64,000 nucleotides of DNA from Acidimangrovimonas pyrenivorans (GTDB lineage: Bacteria > Pseudomonadota > Alphaproteobacteria > Rhodobacterales > Rhodobacteraceae), in the NCBI RefSeq assembly GCF_042643245.1, contig NZ_JBHRSK010000004.1:1-64000 (forward strand), written 5' to 3'. A model generated the notes under the pieces. That model searched no databases, was not told the DNA's origin, and saw nothing but the letters and a program-made list of their open reading frames with translations. Within the stretch, counting starts at the first letter, position 1. Each line of letters opens with the position of its first letter. This document shows, piece after piece, positions 8,575-17,403 of this stretch. A program made the translations under genes and the position numbers.

Positions 8575-8601
8575 GGCGGCCCGGCACGACGCCGGGCCGC
8601 C
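8575..8601 (+). terminator. strong hairpin after the first amidase
   Basis: Arms of 11 bases (GGCGGCCCGGC at 8575-8585 and its complement at 8591-8601) enclose a 5-base loop and are followed by a short run containing three T residues. This could be a partial terminator between the amidase and the small monooxygenase gene. Confidence 0.55.
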
Positions 8602-8633
8602 GCCGTTTCGAACCGACCGGACAGGAGCCTGCG

Positions 8634-8933
8634 ATGCTGACGATTACCGCGGTGATCCGCGCCACGAAGGGGGCCGAGCAGACCATGCGCGACGCGCTGC
8701 TGGAGGTTGCCGAGCATGTGCGTGCCAACGAGCCGGATACGATCGGCTTCCACATCTCGCAAGACCTCGAAGATCCGTCCGTCTTCACCACCTACGAACG
8801 CTTTGCCGATCAGGCTGCCATGGACCGGCACAACGGTTCGGAGGCGGTGGCGCGCTTCTTCGCCATCGCCCAGCCGATCCTCGATGGCGAAGTCGTGCTT
8901 GTGGCCGGTTCCGAGATTTCAGCCAAAACCTGA
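8634..8933 (+). CDS. antibiotic-biosynthesis-monooxygenase (ABM) fold protein
   Basis: This 99-residue protein of the dimeric alpha-beta barrel ABM fold starts at ATG 8634, preceded by CAGGAG. Family features are the opening MLTITAVIRATKGAEQ, the central TIGFHISQDLEDPSVFTTYE (the usual Y-x-x-x-x-D-x-x-x-P-x-x-F-x-x-x-E pattern in a variant form) and the His in MDRHNGSEAVARFF. Such proteins (YgiN-like) act on quinols or aromatic intermediates, or protect against reactive compounds. It is set between two amidase genes, and its partner substrate is unknown. Confidence 0.75.
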   Translation: MLTITAVIRATKGAEQTMRDALLEVAEHVRANEPDTIGFHISQDLEDPSVFTTYERFADQAAMDRHNGSEAVARFFAIAQPILDGEVVLVAGSEISAKT

Positions 8934-9003
8934 CCGCCCGCGGCCAGCCACTTTTATTGGATGCGAAAGCCGGCGCCGCATCCGGCGCCGAGAAAGGACC
9001 GAC

Positions 9004-10545
9004 ATGAGCACGACATCCGAGAAACCCGCCCTGGCGCTTGGCGCGATGAGCGTCGCCGCGATCCGGGAAGGCCTCGCCAAGGGCAGCTTCACGGCGGAAA
9101 TGCTGGCCGAAGCCGCGATCGCGCAGATGCACGCGCTGAACGGCACCTACAACGCCGTCATCTTCGAGAACGACGCCGCGCTCGAGACTGCGCGCGACAT
9201 CGACCGGCGGCTTGCCGCGGGCGAGGCGGTCGGGCCGCTCGCCGGTGTGCCGGTGGTCATCAAGGATCCGATGGACATGGTCGGCTTTCCCACCACCGCG
9301 GGTTGGCGGCTGCTCTATTCCGGGACCGGTGGCGTCGATCTGATGCCCGAGCGCGACAGCCCGGTCGTCGCCCGGATGCGGGCCGCGGATGCCGTCATCA
9401 TCGGCAAGACCAACGTCCCCGTGCTGAGTGCCTCGGGCACCCATGCCAATGACAGCTGGGCCGGCCCGACGATCAACCCGGTCGTCACCGACCGCGTGCC
9501 TGGCGCGTCGAGCGCGGGCAGCGCGGCCGCCGTCGCGACCCACATGGCCGTCATCGGGCTGGCCGAGGAGACCGGGGGCTCGATCCAGAACCCGGCCTCG
9601 GCGCAGGACCTCGTCGGGATCAAGCCGACGCTGGGCCTTGTCCCCAGCGCAGGGGTGGTGCCGCTGTCGGGCTATCGCGATGTCGTCGGGCCGGTGGCGC
9701 GTTGCGTCGCCGATGCCGCCGAATGCCTGACGGTTCTTGCCGGCTTCACGACCGAGGATCCCAAGACCATCGCCTCGGTCGACAAGATCCCGCGCGCCGG
9801 CTACGCGGCGGGGCTGAGCCCCGACGCGCTGCGCGGCAAGCGCCTTGGCCTCTACGGGCCGGGATGGCGGCCGAACGAACTGTCGCCCGAGGCCGCCGCG
9901 CTCTATGCGAGCGCCAAGGCGGAGCTCGAGGCGGCCGGGGCGATCCTTGTCGAGGATCCCTTCGCCGGCACAGGTTTCGCCGCGCTCCGCCAGGTGACGC
10001 CGGGCACGCCCCATTTCGACGGCCGCGGACTTGAATCTCTGCCCTATGACATGTCGCTCTATCTGCGGCGTCTGGGGCCCGACGCGGCGATCAAGACCTG
10101 GGACGAATTCGTCGAGGCGACCAAGGAAGAGGACGTGTTCGCCAAGGACGGCCCCCTTGGCTTCCTGCCCGCGCTGGCGGATTTCGGCCCTGCGCGCGCC
10201 GATCCCCTGACACCGCCTGCCTTGCCCGAGTTCATCGAACTCAAGCGCAGCTACCTGGAGCTGATCGACGAGGTCTTCGCGCGGCACGCGCTCGATGCGC
10301 TGGTCTTCCCGCAGATGTCGCAGGAACTGCCGGGGCTCCATTCCGGCGAGGTGCTGATGGACACCACGGTGGGCGAGATCAACATCGCGGGCATTCCCGG
10401 GGTGACGGTGCCGGCGGGCTACTACGCCTCCGGCGCCCCGTTTGAGTTGATCTTCCTCGGCAAGCAATGGAGCGAGGCTACGCTGGTCGGCCTGGCCTAT
10501 GCCTACGAGCAGGCGACGCTGCACCGCCAGCCGGCGGTGGACTGA
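9004..10545 (+). CDS. second amidase, amidase-signature family
   Basis: This 513-residue enzyme starts at ATG 9004 with GAAAGGA upstream. The triad is Lys87 (VVIKDPMD), cis-Ser169 (PGASSAGSAAA) and Ser193 (EETGGSIQNPAS). It lacks the long N-terminal extension of the first amidase and differs along its whole length, so it is not a recent duplicate and probably handles a different amide. Asn197 in place of the usual Arg of GSIRxPA is unusual for the family and may alter substrate recognition. It is the last gene of the amide locus; decayed transposase sequence follows. Confidence 0.82.
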   Translation: MSTTSEKPALALGAMSVAAIREGLAKGSFTAEMLAEAAIAQMHALNGTYNAVIFENDAALETARDIDRRLAAGEAVGPLAGVPVVIKDPMDMVGFPTTAGWRLLYSGTGGVDLMPERDSPVVARMRAADAVIIGKTNVPVLSASGTHANDSWAGPTINPVVTDRVPGASSAGSAAAVATHMAVIGLAEETGGSIQNPASAQDLVGIKPTLGLVPSAGVVPLSGYRDVVGPVARCVADAAECLTVLAGFTTEDPKTIASVDKIPRAGYAAGLSPDALRGKRLGLYGPGWRPNELSPEAAALYASAKAELEAAGAILVEDPFAGTGFAALRQVTPGTPHFDGRGLESLPYDMSLYLRRLGPDAAIKTWDEFVEATKEEDVFAKDGPLGFLPALADFGPARADPLTPPALPEFIELKRSYLELIDEVFARHALDALVFPQMSQELPGLHSGEVLMDTTVGEINIAGIPGVTVPAGYYASGAPFELIFLGKQWSEATLVGLAYAYEQATLHRQPAVD

Positions 10546-10677
10546 CCCCGGGCACGGACGCCTGGCCGCGTCGGGGCGATCGCACGTCGAGCCTGTTCGC
10601 GGCCGGGAGGCGGTGCCGTGGTGGTGTCAGACAAATGCGAACGTGTCACCACAAGGGCAGTGACGCTGCCCCTTGTT

Positions 10678-10992
10678 CAGCGCAAAGGCCAGGCCACTCG
10701 GCAAGAGCGGCGGCGCGGGTAGTGCCCTTCGCCGTCGACATTCACCAACAGCTTGTCGAGATGCCAGCGCCACCGGCTGAACCGCATGCCCGCGCCCCGC
10801 CGCTTGCGGATCTCGGACGCGAATAGCGGCCCGAACCTGTTCCACCGGAACCGCACCGTCTATTGGCTGATGTCGATCCCACGCGCGTGCGGCAGATCCC
10901 CGATGTTTCGCAGCGAGAGCGGGAATCGGACTTGCATCATCACCGTCAGGCGAATGACTTCGGGCGACGCCTTGAAATGGCGGATCGGGGAG
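10678..10992 (-). pseudogene. IS6-family transposase remnant
   Basis: Reading the minus strand from about 10992 gives RHFKASPEVIRLTVMMQV and then RFPLSLRNIGDLPHARGIDI, the N-terminal helix-turn-helix region of IS6 (IS26/IS240-like) transposases. An in-frame TAG at 10860-10862 interrupts it. The same frame continues with TVRFRWNRFGPLFASEIRKR and RWRWHLDKLLVNVDGE, where the DDE domain begins, and then degenerates before a stop near 10680. The first catalytic Asp region is kept but the rest of the domain is gone. No flanking inverted repeats were recognised. The element is dead and separates the amide locus from the RuBisCO operon. Confidence 0.75.
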
Positions 10993-11239
10993 CGCAGTGC
11001 GATTGCCGGACACGACGGCGCCCCTTGGGGCGCTCGTTTCAGCCGTGCCTGGCGCGCGCGGTGGCGAGGGCCGAGAACCAGCGGCGACGGCGTCCCCGCC
11101 AGCTTGGCAGAAGGGGGGCGGTTTCCGCCGCACGGGAACGCCCAGCCTTGCCCCGAGCCCGGCGTCGCCGCTGATGCCCCCCGCGAGTTCGGCAAGCCCT
11201 GCCACGAGCCCAAACGCTCGGCCGGCCGCCAGGCGGGGT
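10993..11239. other. non-coding spacer between IS6 remnant and cbbO
   Basis: No protein family was recognised on either strand. Open frames here are GC-driven and lack start signals. It probably holds debris from the insertion event and the 3' end of the cbb transcript. Confidence 0.4.
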
Positions 11240-13579
11240 TCATTTCGTCAGGCTCGCGAACAGCTCGGGGAGCTTTTCGGGCAGCCGGCTCACATGCTCG
11301 ACGATCGTGTAGTTGTTGGCGCCGAAGATGCGTTTGACATAGGCGTCGGCCTCGGGATCGAGGGTGAGGCAGTAGGTGAGGATACCCTTCGCGCGAAGGT
11401 CGTCGACCGCCTTGCGGGTGTCGTGGCGCAGGTGCTGGGGATCGCGCTCGTCGATGTCGGCGGGCGCGCCGTCGGTGACGAGGAGGATGAGCTTGCGCCG
11501 CTCGGGCTGGCGCAGGAGTTGGGCGCCGGCATGGCGCAGCGCCGCGCCCATCCGGGTCGACAGGCCGCCCTTCATCCCGTCGAGCCGCGCCTTGGCGTCA
11601 TCGTCGAAGCGCTGACCGAAGTCCTTGAAGCGGGTGTAATGCACGTCATGGCGCCCATCCGAGGCGAAGCCGTGTATTGCATAGGGGTCGCCGATGCCCG
11701 AAATCGCGGTGGCGACCAGCGCCGCGGCCTCGCGGGTGAGGTCGAGCACGGTCTTGTCGCTGTCCGCCACCGGATCGTTGGTGCTTTCCGACAGGTCGAG
11801 CAGCACCGTCACTGCCAGATCGCGCGACTTGATGACGTTGCGCATGGTGATGCGCGGGTTCGGCTGCGCGCCCATGCGGATCGCGACCATGGCGTCGACG
11901 GCGGCGTTCAGGTCGATCTCGTCGCCGTCCTCCATGTTGCGCAGCCGTTGCACGCCGGCGGGGCTGAGCATGTCGATGATCTTGCGGATGCGGTGGGCGA
12001 CGGGCTTGTGCTCGGCCAGGATCGTCTCGACCGTCGCCGGATCGCCGCGGCGCGCGCGGCGCTCGTAGACCGTCGCCCAGTCGGGGCGGTAGAGCTGGAG
12101 TTGATAGTCCCATTCGGGATAGTGGACGGGCGGCGAGATCGGCTCCTTGCCCCACATGTCGTTGAAGCTGGTGCTGGCCTCGCCGGCATCCTCATAGGGC
12201 ATGAACTCGTCGCGGCAGACCCAGATCTCCTGGGCGTCGTCGCCGGCGAGCTCGGCATCGACCTCCTGCGCCATCTCCAGCACCGAGACATATTTGCGCA
12301 GCTGGCGCTGGCTGGCGGGGACATACCCCTCGCTGCTGTCCCAGTCGAATTCCTCGAAAGCCCAGACGAAACGGTTGTCGTCGCGATAGGGGATGCGCAG
12401 CGTATTGAGGACGCGAAGGCTCGGCACCTCGCGGCGCGCGGCAAGGATGTGGTAGAGGTCGAGCCCCAGATGCCAGGAGACCCCGTTGTCCTCGGCCCGG
12501 TCGGCGATCCCGGCATGGAAGCGCGCGCCCAGAGCGTCGAGCTCGGCATCGCCGGTGGCGGCGCCGGGATCGGCCAGCAGCCGGGCGAAGCGTTCGAGCT
12601 GCAGGACTGTCGGATGCTCGACCGCACCCGCGTGCTCAATCGCCAGCAGCCGGCCCCAGAGCTTGGCCAGCCCGGGGAAGTCGCGTGCCGCCAGCCACTC
12701 GACGCGGGCGTCTTCGATCAGGCCGATGAAGACCATTTGCGCCGGGCTGAGCTGTTCGGCAGAAATCGCGGCCGCGGCATAGTGCAGATGCGCGGCCTGA
12801 TGGGCGGCCATCGCGCGGTAGATCTCGGCCCCCGCGACGCCGGCGATGTCGTCCACCGCATCGGGCAGGTGCATCACGTGATGCTCGACATAGGGGCGGA
12901 ACCCCTCGTAATCGGCGGCGGCGGGGCGCAGGAAGAAGTCTCGCCCCCAGAGCGCGCGCAGGTAGAAGTTGAGCTTGCGCTGGCTGTCGATGAACAGCGT
13001 GCCGCGCCGCTCCTGCTGCAGCATCCGGCGGGCGTCGGGGCTTTCGAGCGCGAAATATCGGCTCAGGTTGGGCAGGTCGCGCCGATAGGCATCGGCGCCG
13101 AAATTGGCCCAGCGGCGCAGGCCCGACAGGGTCAGCTTGGACAGCAGTTCGTCGATCTGGCCCAGCATCGGGCGCAGCCCGCGCGCGGCCTTGGCCGACA
13201 GCTGGTGGATCAGGCCGAGATAGCCGCGCAGCAGCTCCGGGTCGCCCAGCCGGCGCGCTGCCGTCGGCAGCGAGGAGAACAGCAGCGCGATCACCTCGCC
13301 CGAGGTCATCGAGCTCAGCTTCATCGCCGCGCCGGCGCAGTCGCGGATCACGTCCTCGCCGCATTCGCGCACCACCGCCGGCATGTTCTCGAGCCAGGCC
13401 AGCACGAGGTCGTGGCCGCGGCCGAGATTGCACAGCCCTCTGGCCGCCTCCATGTAATCCGCCAGCCCGGCCGGACTCATCACCCGCACCGCCTCCCGGA
13501 AGGACGGTTCGAGCGTGTCGAGGACCTCGGGCGGCGCCTTGGCGAAGCAGGCGCGGTAGTCGTCAAGATCGAGGGGCAT
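11240..13579 (-). CDS. cbbO: CbbO/NorD-type VWA-domain RuBisCO activation protein
   Basis: This 779-residue cytoplasmic protein has a long N-terminal helical region and a C-terminal von Willebrand A domain (about residues 585-779). The MIDAS motif is intact: DLSES near residue 595, a later Thr in LSTRMGAALRHAG, and the Asp of LLVTDGAP. It works with the AAA+ partner CbbQ to remodel inhibited RuBisCO; the NorD/NorQ pair does the analogous job for nitric oxide reductase. Here the order cbbL-cbbS-cbbQ-cbbO and the absence of nor genes fix the RuBisCO role. The gene begins 14 bases after cbbQ and is the last of the operon. Confidence 0.92.
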   Translation of the reverse strand: MPLDLDDYRACFAKAPPEVLDTLEPSFREAVRVMSPAGLADYMEAARGLCNLGRGHDLVLAWLENMPAVVRECGEDVIRDCAGAAMKLSSMTSGEVIALLFSSLPTAARRLGDPELLRGYLGLIHQLSAKAARGLRPMLGQIDELLSKLTLSGLRRWANFGADAYRRDLPNLSRYFALESPDARRMLQQERRGTLFIDSQRKLNFYLRALWGRDFFLRPAAADYEGFRPYVEHHVMHLPDAVDDIAGVAGAEIYRAMAAHQAAHLHYAAAAISAEQLSPAQMVFIGLIEDARVEWLAARDFPGLAKLWGRLLAIEHAGAVEHPTVLQLERFARLLADPGAATGDAELDALGARFHAGIADRAEDNGVSWHLGLDLYHILAARREVPSLRVLNTLRIPYRDDNRFVWAFEEFDWDSSEGYVPASQRQLRKYVSVLEMAQEVDAELAGDDAQEIWVCRDEFMPYEDAGEASTSFNDMWGKEPISPPVHYPEWDYQLQLYRPDWATVYERRARRGDPATVETILAEHKPVAHRIRKIIDMLSPAGVQRLRNMEDGDEIDLNAAVDAMVAIRMGAQPNPRITMRNVIKSRDLAVTVLLDLSESTNDPVADSDKTVLDLTREAAALVATAISGIGDPYAIHGFASDGRHDVHYTRFKDFGQRFDDDAKARLDGMKGGLSTRMGAALRHAGAQLLRQPERRKLILLVTDGAPADIDERDPQHLRHDTRKAVDDLRAKGILTYCLTLDPEADAYVKRIFGANNYTIVEHVSRLPEKLPELFASLTK

Positions 13580-13593
13580 GCCGCGCTCCGTCG

Positions 13594-14406
13594 CTAGCAG
13601 ACGAAAAAGGTCTCCACCGCCGCCTGCAGCGTCTGGCGCATGTCGGGATCGTCGGTGAGCGGCGTGACCAGCGTCATCTGGCAGGCGGCCTCGGGGGCGA
13701 CGCCCTGGGCGATCATGTGGCCGGCATAGACCAGCAGGCGGGTCGAGATTCCCTCGTCGAGCCCGTGACCCTTGAGGTTGCGGGTGCGGTGGGCGACCTG
13801 GACCAGCTTGTTGGCGGTCTCGGTTGCGACCCCGGTCTCGTGGGCCAGGATCTCGGCCTCCAGCTTCGCTTCGGGATAGTCGAAATCGAGCGCCGCGAAG
13901 CGTTGCTTGGTCGACTGCTTGAGGTCCTTCATCAGCGATTGGTAGCCGGGGTTGTAGGAGATCACAAGCTGGAAGTCGGGATGGGCCTCGATCACCTCGC
14001 CCTTCTTGTCCAGCGGCAGCATGCGGCGGTGATCGGTCAGCGGGTGGATGACAACGGTGGTATCCTGACGCGCCTCGACCACCTCATCGAGATAGCAGAT
14101 CGCGCCGATCCGGGCGGCGGTGGCCAGCGGCCCGTCCTGCCAGCGGGTGCCGTCGCGGTCGAGCAGGAACCGGCCGACGAGGTCCGAGGCGGTCATGTCC
14201 TCGTTGCAGGCGACGGTGATCAGCGGCCGGCCCAGCTTCCACGCCATGTATTCGACGAAGCGGGACTTGCCGCAGCCCGTCGGGCCTTTCAGCATCACCG
14301 GCACGCGCCGGGCATAGGCGGCCTCGTAGAGCGCCACTTCCGAGCCGACGACCCGGTAATGGGGCTCGGTCTTGACCTCGAATTGCTGGATATCGTGCTT
14401 GACCAT
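13594..14406 (-). CDS. cbbQ: CbbQ AAA+ RuBisCO activase subunit
   Basis: This 270-residue MoxR-type AAA+ ATPase has Walker A GPTGCGKS at residues 41-48, Walker B ICYLDE at about 103-108 and a sensor region ending in SYNPGYQS. CbbQ forms hexamers that with CbbO reactivate form I RuBisCO blocked by sugar phosphates. NorQ and NirQ proteins look very similar; the position between cbbS and cbbO decides the name. The ATG at 14406 follows a hairpin-bearing 55-base gap after cbbS. Confidence 0.93.
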   Translation of the reverse strand: MVKHDIQQFEVKTEPHYRVVGSEVALYEAAYARRVPVMLKGPTGCGKSRFVEYMAWKLGRPLITVACNEDMTASDLVGRFLLDRDGTRWQDGPLATAARIGAICYLDEVVEARQDTTVVIHPLTDHRRMLPLDKKGEVIEAHPDFQLVISYNPGYQSLMKDLKQSTKQRFAALDFDYPEAKLEAEILAHETGVATETANKLVQVAHRTRNLKGHGLDEGISTRLLVYAGHMIAQGVAPEAACQMTLVTPLTDDPDMRQTLQAAVETFFVC

Positions 14407-14429
14407 GTTTTCCTCCCCGGTGTCCGCAG

Positions 14430-14451
14430 CCGGCCCGCGCGGGCGGGCCGG
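14430..14451 (-). terminator. hairpin between cbbS and cbbQ
   Basis: Arms CCGGCCCG (14430-14437) and CGGGCCGG (14444-14451) enclose six bases. As in many cbb operons, an internal stem could hold activase levels below those of the enzyme subunits. Confidence 0.5.
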
Positions 14452-14461
14452 GCGCTCGCGT

Positions 14462-14818
14462 TCAGACCGGCTTGCCGCGGTGGATCACCATCTCGGCGCC
14501 TTTCGACTGGGCGTAGTTGTCGTAGCCGACCAGCCGGACGTGATTGGCCGGATGCGCCTTGTGGCAGGCTTCGGCCTCGGACAGGATGCGGTCGACATCG
14601 GTCTCGCCGAACATCGGCAGCTTCCACATGTACCAGTAATGGCTCATCGCGTTCTCCGGCTCGGTATGTTCGACCGCCGGGTTCCAGCCTTTCGAGACGA
14701 TGTATTCCACCTGCTTGCGGATCTGGTCGGCATCCATCGCCGGCAGGTAGGAGAAAGTCTCGAACTTGCGGCTGGCGACGTCGCCCAGCGACGATTTGTA
14801 GTCCTGCATCTCGCTCAT
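14462..14818 (-). CDS. cbbS: RuBisCO small subunit, form I
   Basis: This 118-residue small subunit starts at ATG 14818 (MSEMQDYKSSLGDVASRKFE). Landmarks are FSYLPAMDADQIRKQVEYI, the GWNPAVEHTEPENA strand, the conserved YWYMWKLPMFGETD and the C-terminal VRLVGYDNYAQSKG. It lacks the C-terminal hairpin extension of form IC/ID (red-type) small subunits, which supports form IA. It sits 68 bases after cbbL. It would assemble with CbbL into the L8S8 holoenzyme. Confidence 0.95.
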   Translation of the reverse strand: MSEMQDYKSSLGDVASRKFETFSYLPAMDADQIRKQVEYIVSKGWNPAVEHTEPENAMSHYWYMWKLPMFGETDVDRILSEAEACHKAHPANHVRLVGYDNYAQSKGAEMVIHRGKPV

Positions 14819-14850
14819 TGTGCGGGTCCTTTCCAAATTCGGGTTGGCGG

Positions 14851-14873
14851 GCCCCCGGGTGCGCCCCGGGGGC
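14851..14873 (-). terminator. hairpin between cbbL and cbbS
   Basis: GCCCCCGGG (14851-14859) pairs with CCCGGGGGC (14865-14873) around a 5-base loop in the cbbL-cbbS gap. There is no T tract; mRNA stabilisation is more likely than termination. Confidence 0.5.
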
Positions 14874-14886
14874 GGGGAAGAAGGGA

Positions 14887-16317
14887 TCAGCGGTGTTGCA
14901 CGTCGAGCTTGTCGACGGTGTCGAACTCGAACTTGATCTCCTTCCAGGTCTCCATCGCGGTGGCGAGCTCGGGGCTCGACCTGGCGGCCTTGGTCAGGAT
15001 GTCCTTGCCTTCCTTTTCGAGCACCCGGCCCTGGTTGCGGGCCTCGACGCAGGCTTCCAGCGCCACCCGGTTGGCGGCGGCGCCGGCGGCGTTGCCCCAG
15101 GGATGGCCGAGCGTGCCGCCGCCGAATTGCAGCACCGCGTTGTCGCCGAAGATCGTCACCAGCGCCGGCATGTGCCAGACATGGATGCCGCCCGAGGCGA
15201 CGGCGAAGGCGCCGGGCATCGCGCCCCAGTCCTGGTCGAAGAAGATCCCGCGCGAGCGGTCCTCCTTGACGTGGCGCTCGCGCAGCAGGTCGATCCAGCC
15301 CAGCGTCGAGGCGCGGTCGCCCTCGAGCTTGCCGACCACGGTGCCGGTATGCAGGTGGTCGCCGCCCGACAGCCGCAGCATCTTGGTCAGCACCCGGAAA
15401 TGGATGCCGTGATTGGGGTTGCGGTCGATCACCGTGTGCATGGCGCGGTGGATATGCAGCAGCATGCCGTTGTCGCGGCACCAGTTGGCGAGGCCGGTAT
15501 TAGCGGTGAAGCCGCCGGTCAGGTAGTCGTGCATGATGATCGGCGCGCCCAGCTCCTTGGCGTATTCTGCGCGCTTGTACATCTCCTCGGGCGTCGGCGC
15601 GGTGACGTTGAGGTAATGGCCCTTGCGCTCGCCGGTCTCGGCCTCGGCCTTCTGGATCGCCTCCATCACGAAGTCGAACCGCTGGCGCCAGCGCATGAAG
15701 GGCTGCGAGTTGACGTTCTCGTCGTCCTTGGTGAAGTCGAGCCCGCCACGCAGGCCCTCGTAACAGGCCCGGCCGTAGTTCTTGGCGCTCAGCCCCAGCT
15801 TGGGCTTGATCGTGCAGCCCAGCAGCGGGCGGCCGTACTTGTTCATCACGTCGCGCTCGACCTGGATGCCGTTCGGCGGGCCGCCGCAGGTCATCACATA
15901 GGCGAGCGGGATGCGCACGTCCTCCAGCCGCAACGCCCGCACCGCCTTGAAGCCGAAGACGTTGCCGACCAGAGAGGTCAGCACGTTGACCACCGAGCCT
16001 TCCTCGAACAGGTCGATCGGGTAGGCGATGAAGGCGTAGAAGGCCTCGTCATTGCCGGGCACGTCCTCGATCGCGTAGGCGCGGCCCTTGTAATATTCCA
16101 GATCGGTCAGCAGGTCGGTCCAGACCGTCGTCCAGGTGCCGGTCGAGCTTTCGGCGGCGACGGCCGCGGCGGCCTCCTCGCGCGGGACGCCCTCCTGCGG
16201 GATGACCTTGAAACAGGCCAGGAAGTCGGTGGCCCGGGGGGTGTATTCGGGCATCCAGTAGGTTTCGCGATATTCCTTCACCCCGGCGGTGTAAGTCCTG
16301 CTGTGGTCTTTCGGCAT
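14887..16317 (-). CDS. cbbL: RuBisCO large subunit, form IA
   Basis: This 476-residue large subunit fixes CO2 on ribulose-1,5-bisphosphate. Visible catalytic features are STGTWTTVWTD, TIKPK (Lys171, Lys173), the carbamylated Lys197 in DFTKDDEN with its metal-binding Asp and Glu, HIHRAMH, and loop 6 GTVVGKLEGDR. The C-terminus FEFDTVDKLDVQHR and the CbbQ/CbbO neighbours mark the green-like form IA rather than the red-type IC, which goes with CbbX. No carboxysome genes are present, so this is the cytoplasmic IAq kind. Form IA is patchily distributed in alphaproteobacteria and often regarded as acquired; codon use here does not look foreign by eye. Confidence 0.96.
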   Translation of the reverse strand: MPKDHSRTYTAGVKEYRETYWMPEYTPRATDFLACFKVIPQEGVPREEAAAAVAAESSTGTWTTVWTDLLTDLEYYKGRAYAIEDVPGNDEAFYAFIAYPIDLFEEGSVVNVLTSLVGNVFGFKAVRALRLEDVRIPLAYVMTCGGPPNGIQVERDVMNKYGRPLLGCTIKPKLGLSAKNYGRACYEGLRGGLDFTKDDENVNSQPFMRWRQRFDFVMEAIQKAEAETGERKGHYLNVTAPTPEEMYKRAEYAKELGAPIIMHDYLTGGFTANTGLANWCRDNGMLLHIHRAMHTVIDRNPNHGIHFRVLTKMLRLSGGDHLHTGTVVGKLEGDRASTLGWIDLLRERHVKEDRSRGIFFDQDWGAMPGAFAVASGGIHVWHMPALVTIFGDNAVLQFGGGTLGHPWGNAAGAAANRVALEACVEARNQGRVLEKEGKDILTKAARSSPELATAMETWKEIKFEFDTVDKLDVQHR

Positions 16318-16384
16318 CTGAGTGGCTCCTCCCTCATCGGCATGCGTTGAGAGAGTCGTAATTGACCGGTGAAATAGAGAAAAC

Positions 16385-16397
16385 TAAATTGTTTTTA
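16385..16397 (+). promoter_or_regulatory. candidate CbbR site in the cbbR-cbbL intergenic region
   Basis: TAA-N7-TTA at 16385-16397 fits the TNA-N7-TNA half-site pattern described for CbbR, in the only AT-rich part of the 102-base divergent region. It could serve both cbbL expression and cbbR autoregulation. Confidence 0.4.
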
Positions 16398-16419
16398 TCA
16401 AAGCTATAGGGGTTTATTT

Positions 16420-17403
16420 ATGGCAAAGCTCATCCTGCCGACCGTGCAGCAGATGCGGCTGTTCGAGGCGGTGGCGCGGCATGGAAGCGTTACCCGGGCG
16501 GCCGAGGAGGTTCACCTCACGCAGCCCTCGGTCTCGATGCAGGTCAAGGCGCTCGAGGAAAAGATCGGCATGTCGCTGACCGAGCAGGTCGGCAAGACGC
16601 TGCACCTGACCCGTGCGGGGCAGGAGGTGGCGCAGGCCGGCCGCGACATTCTCGACCGGCTGGCCGAGATGGAGACCGCGCTCGAAGACCTGCATGGCGC
16701 GGTGGCGGGGCCGCTGTCGGTGGCCGTCGTCTCGACGGCGAAATATTTCCTGCCGCAACTCCTTGGCCGCTTCAAGCGGCGCTTTCCCGAGGTGGCGCCG
16801 CGGCTGACGATCACCAACCGCGAGACCGTGCTGGCGCGGCTGGCCGAGAACCGCGACGACCTCTACATAATGGGCCTCCCGCCGCAGGAGGACGCGGTGG
16901 TCGCCGAGCCTTTCCTGGAAAACGTGATCGTCTTCGTCGCCCGGCCGGACCATCCGCTGGCGGGGCGCAAGGCGATTCCGCTGGCCCGGATCGCCGAGGA
17001 GAACGTGATCCGCCGCGAGCCGGGATCGGGCACCCGCCAGGCGGTGGAAAAGCTCTGCCGCTCGGTCCGGGTGAGCCTTGAGACCCATATGGAGTTCGAC
17101 GACAGCGAGGCGATCAAGCAGGGGGTGATCTCGGGACTCGGGATCGCCTATCTCTCGCTGCACTCGCTGCGGCTGGAACTGGCGGCGGGCGAGCTCGCGG
17201 TGCTGGATGTCGAGGGCTTCCCGCTGCGCCGGCGCTGGTATGCCGCCCATCGCCGGGGCAAGCGGCTGTCGAATGCGGCGCAGGCGTTTCTGGACTACCT
17301 TCTTGTCGAGGGCGAGCAGGAAGTCGCCAAGTCGAACCCGTCCCCTGCCGGGGCGTCGCCGCGCGAGATGGGCGGTCTTGCCGGAGAGGCCGCCCGGGGG
17401 TGA
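16420..17403 (+). CDS. cbbR: LysR-type regulator CbbR
   Basis: This 327-residue LysR-type regulator has an N-terminal winged helix (residues 5-65: MRLFEAVARHGSVTRAAEEV, then TQPSVSMQVKALEE) and a C-terminal ligand-binding domain. It is transcribed divergently from cbbL over 102 bases, the classic arrangement for CbbR, which activates the cbb operon in response to Calvin-cycle metabolites. The last ~30 residues form a Gly/Ala/Pro-rich extension not typical of the family, which may be disordered or may reflect loss of the original stop. Confidence 0.92.
   Translation: MAKLILPTVQQMRLFEAVARHGSVTRAAEEVHLTQPSVSMQVKALEEKIGMSLTEQVGKTLHLTRAGQEVAQAGRDILDRLAEMETALEDLHGAVAGPLSVAVVSTAKYFLPQLLGRFKRRFPEVAPRLTITNRETVLARLAENRDDLYIMGLPPQEDAVVAEPFLENVIVFVARPDHPLAGRKAIPLARIAEENVIRREPGSGTRQAVEKLCRSVRVSLETHMEFDDSEAIKQGVISGLGIAYLSLHSLRLELAAGELAVLDVEGFPLRRRWYAAHRRGKRLSNAAQAFLDYLLVEGEQEVAKSNPSPAGASPREMGGLAGEAARG

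Noticed and set aside
10860..11243. A 127-codon minus-strand frame as a gene
   Set aside because: Only its last third matches IS6 transposase and it ends at an in-frame stop inside that domain, so it is part of a pseudogene.
10997..13597. An 866-codon plus-strand frame across cbbO
   Set aside because: It is antisense to the convincing CbbO protein. Its composition is typical of a GC-driven shadow, and it has no start signal or domain.
11240..14406. norQ/norD naming for the AAA+ and VWA pair
   Set aside because: The proteins are similar to NorQ/NorD, but they directly follow cbbL-cbbS and no nitric oxide reductase genes are present.
14887..16317. Form IC (red-type) RuBisCO
   Set aside because: The C-terminus, the small subunit without extension, and CbbQ/CbbO instead of CbbX all point to form IA.
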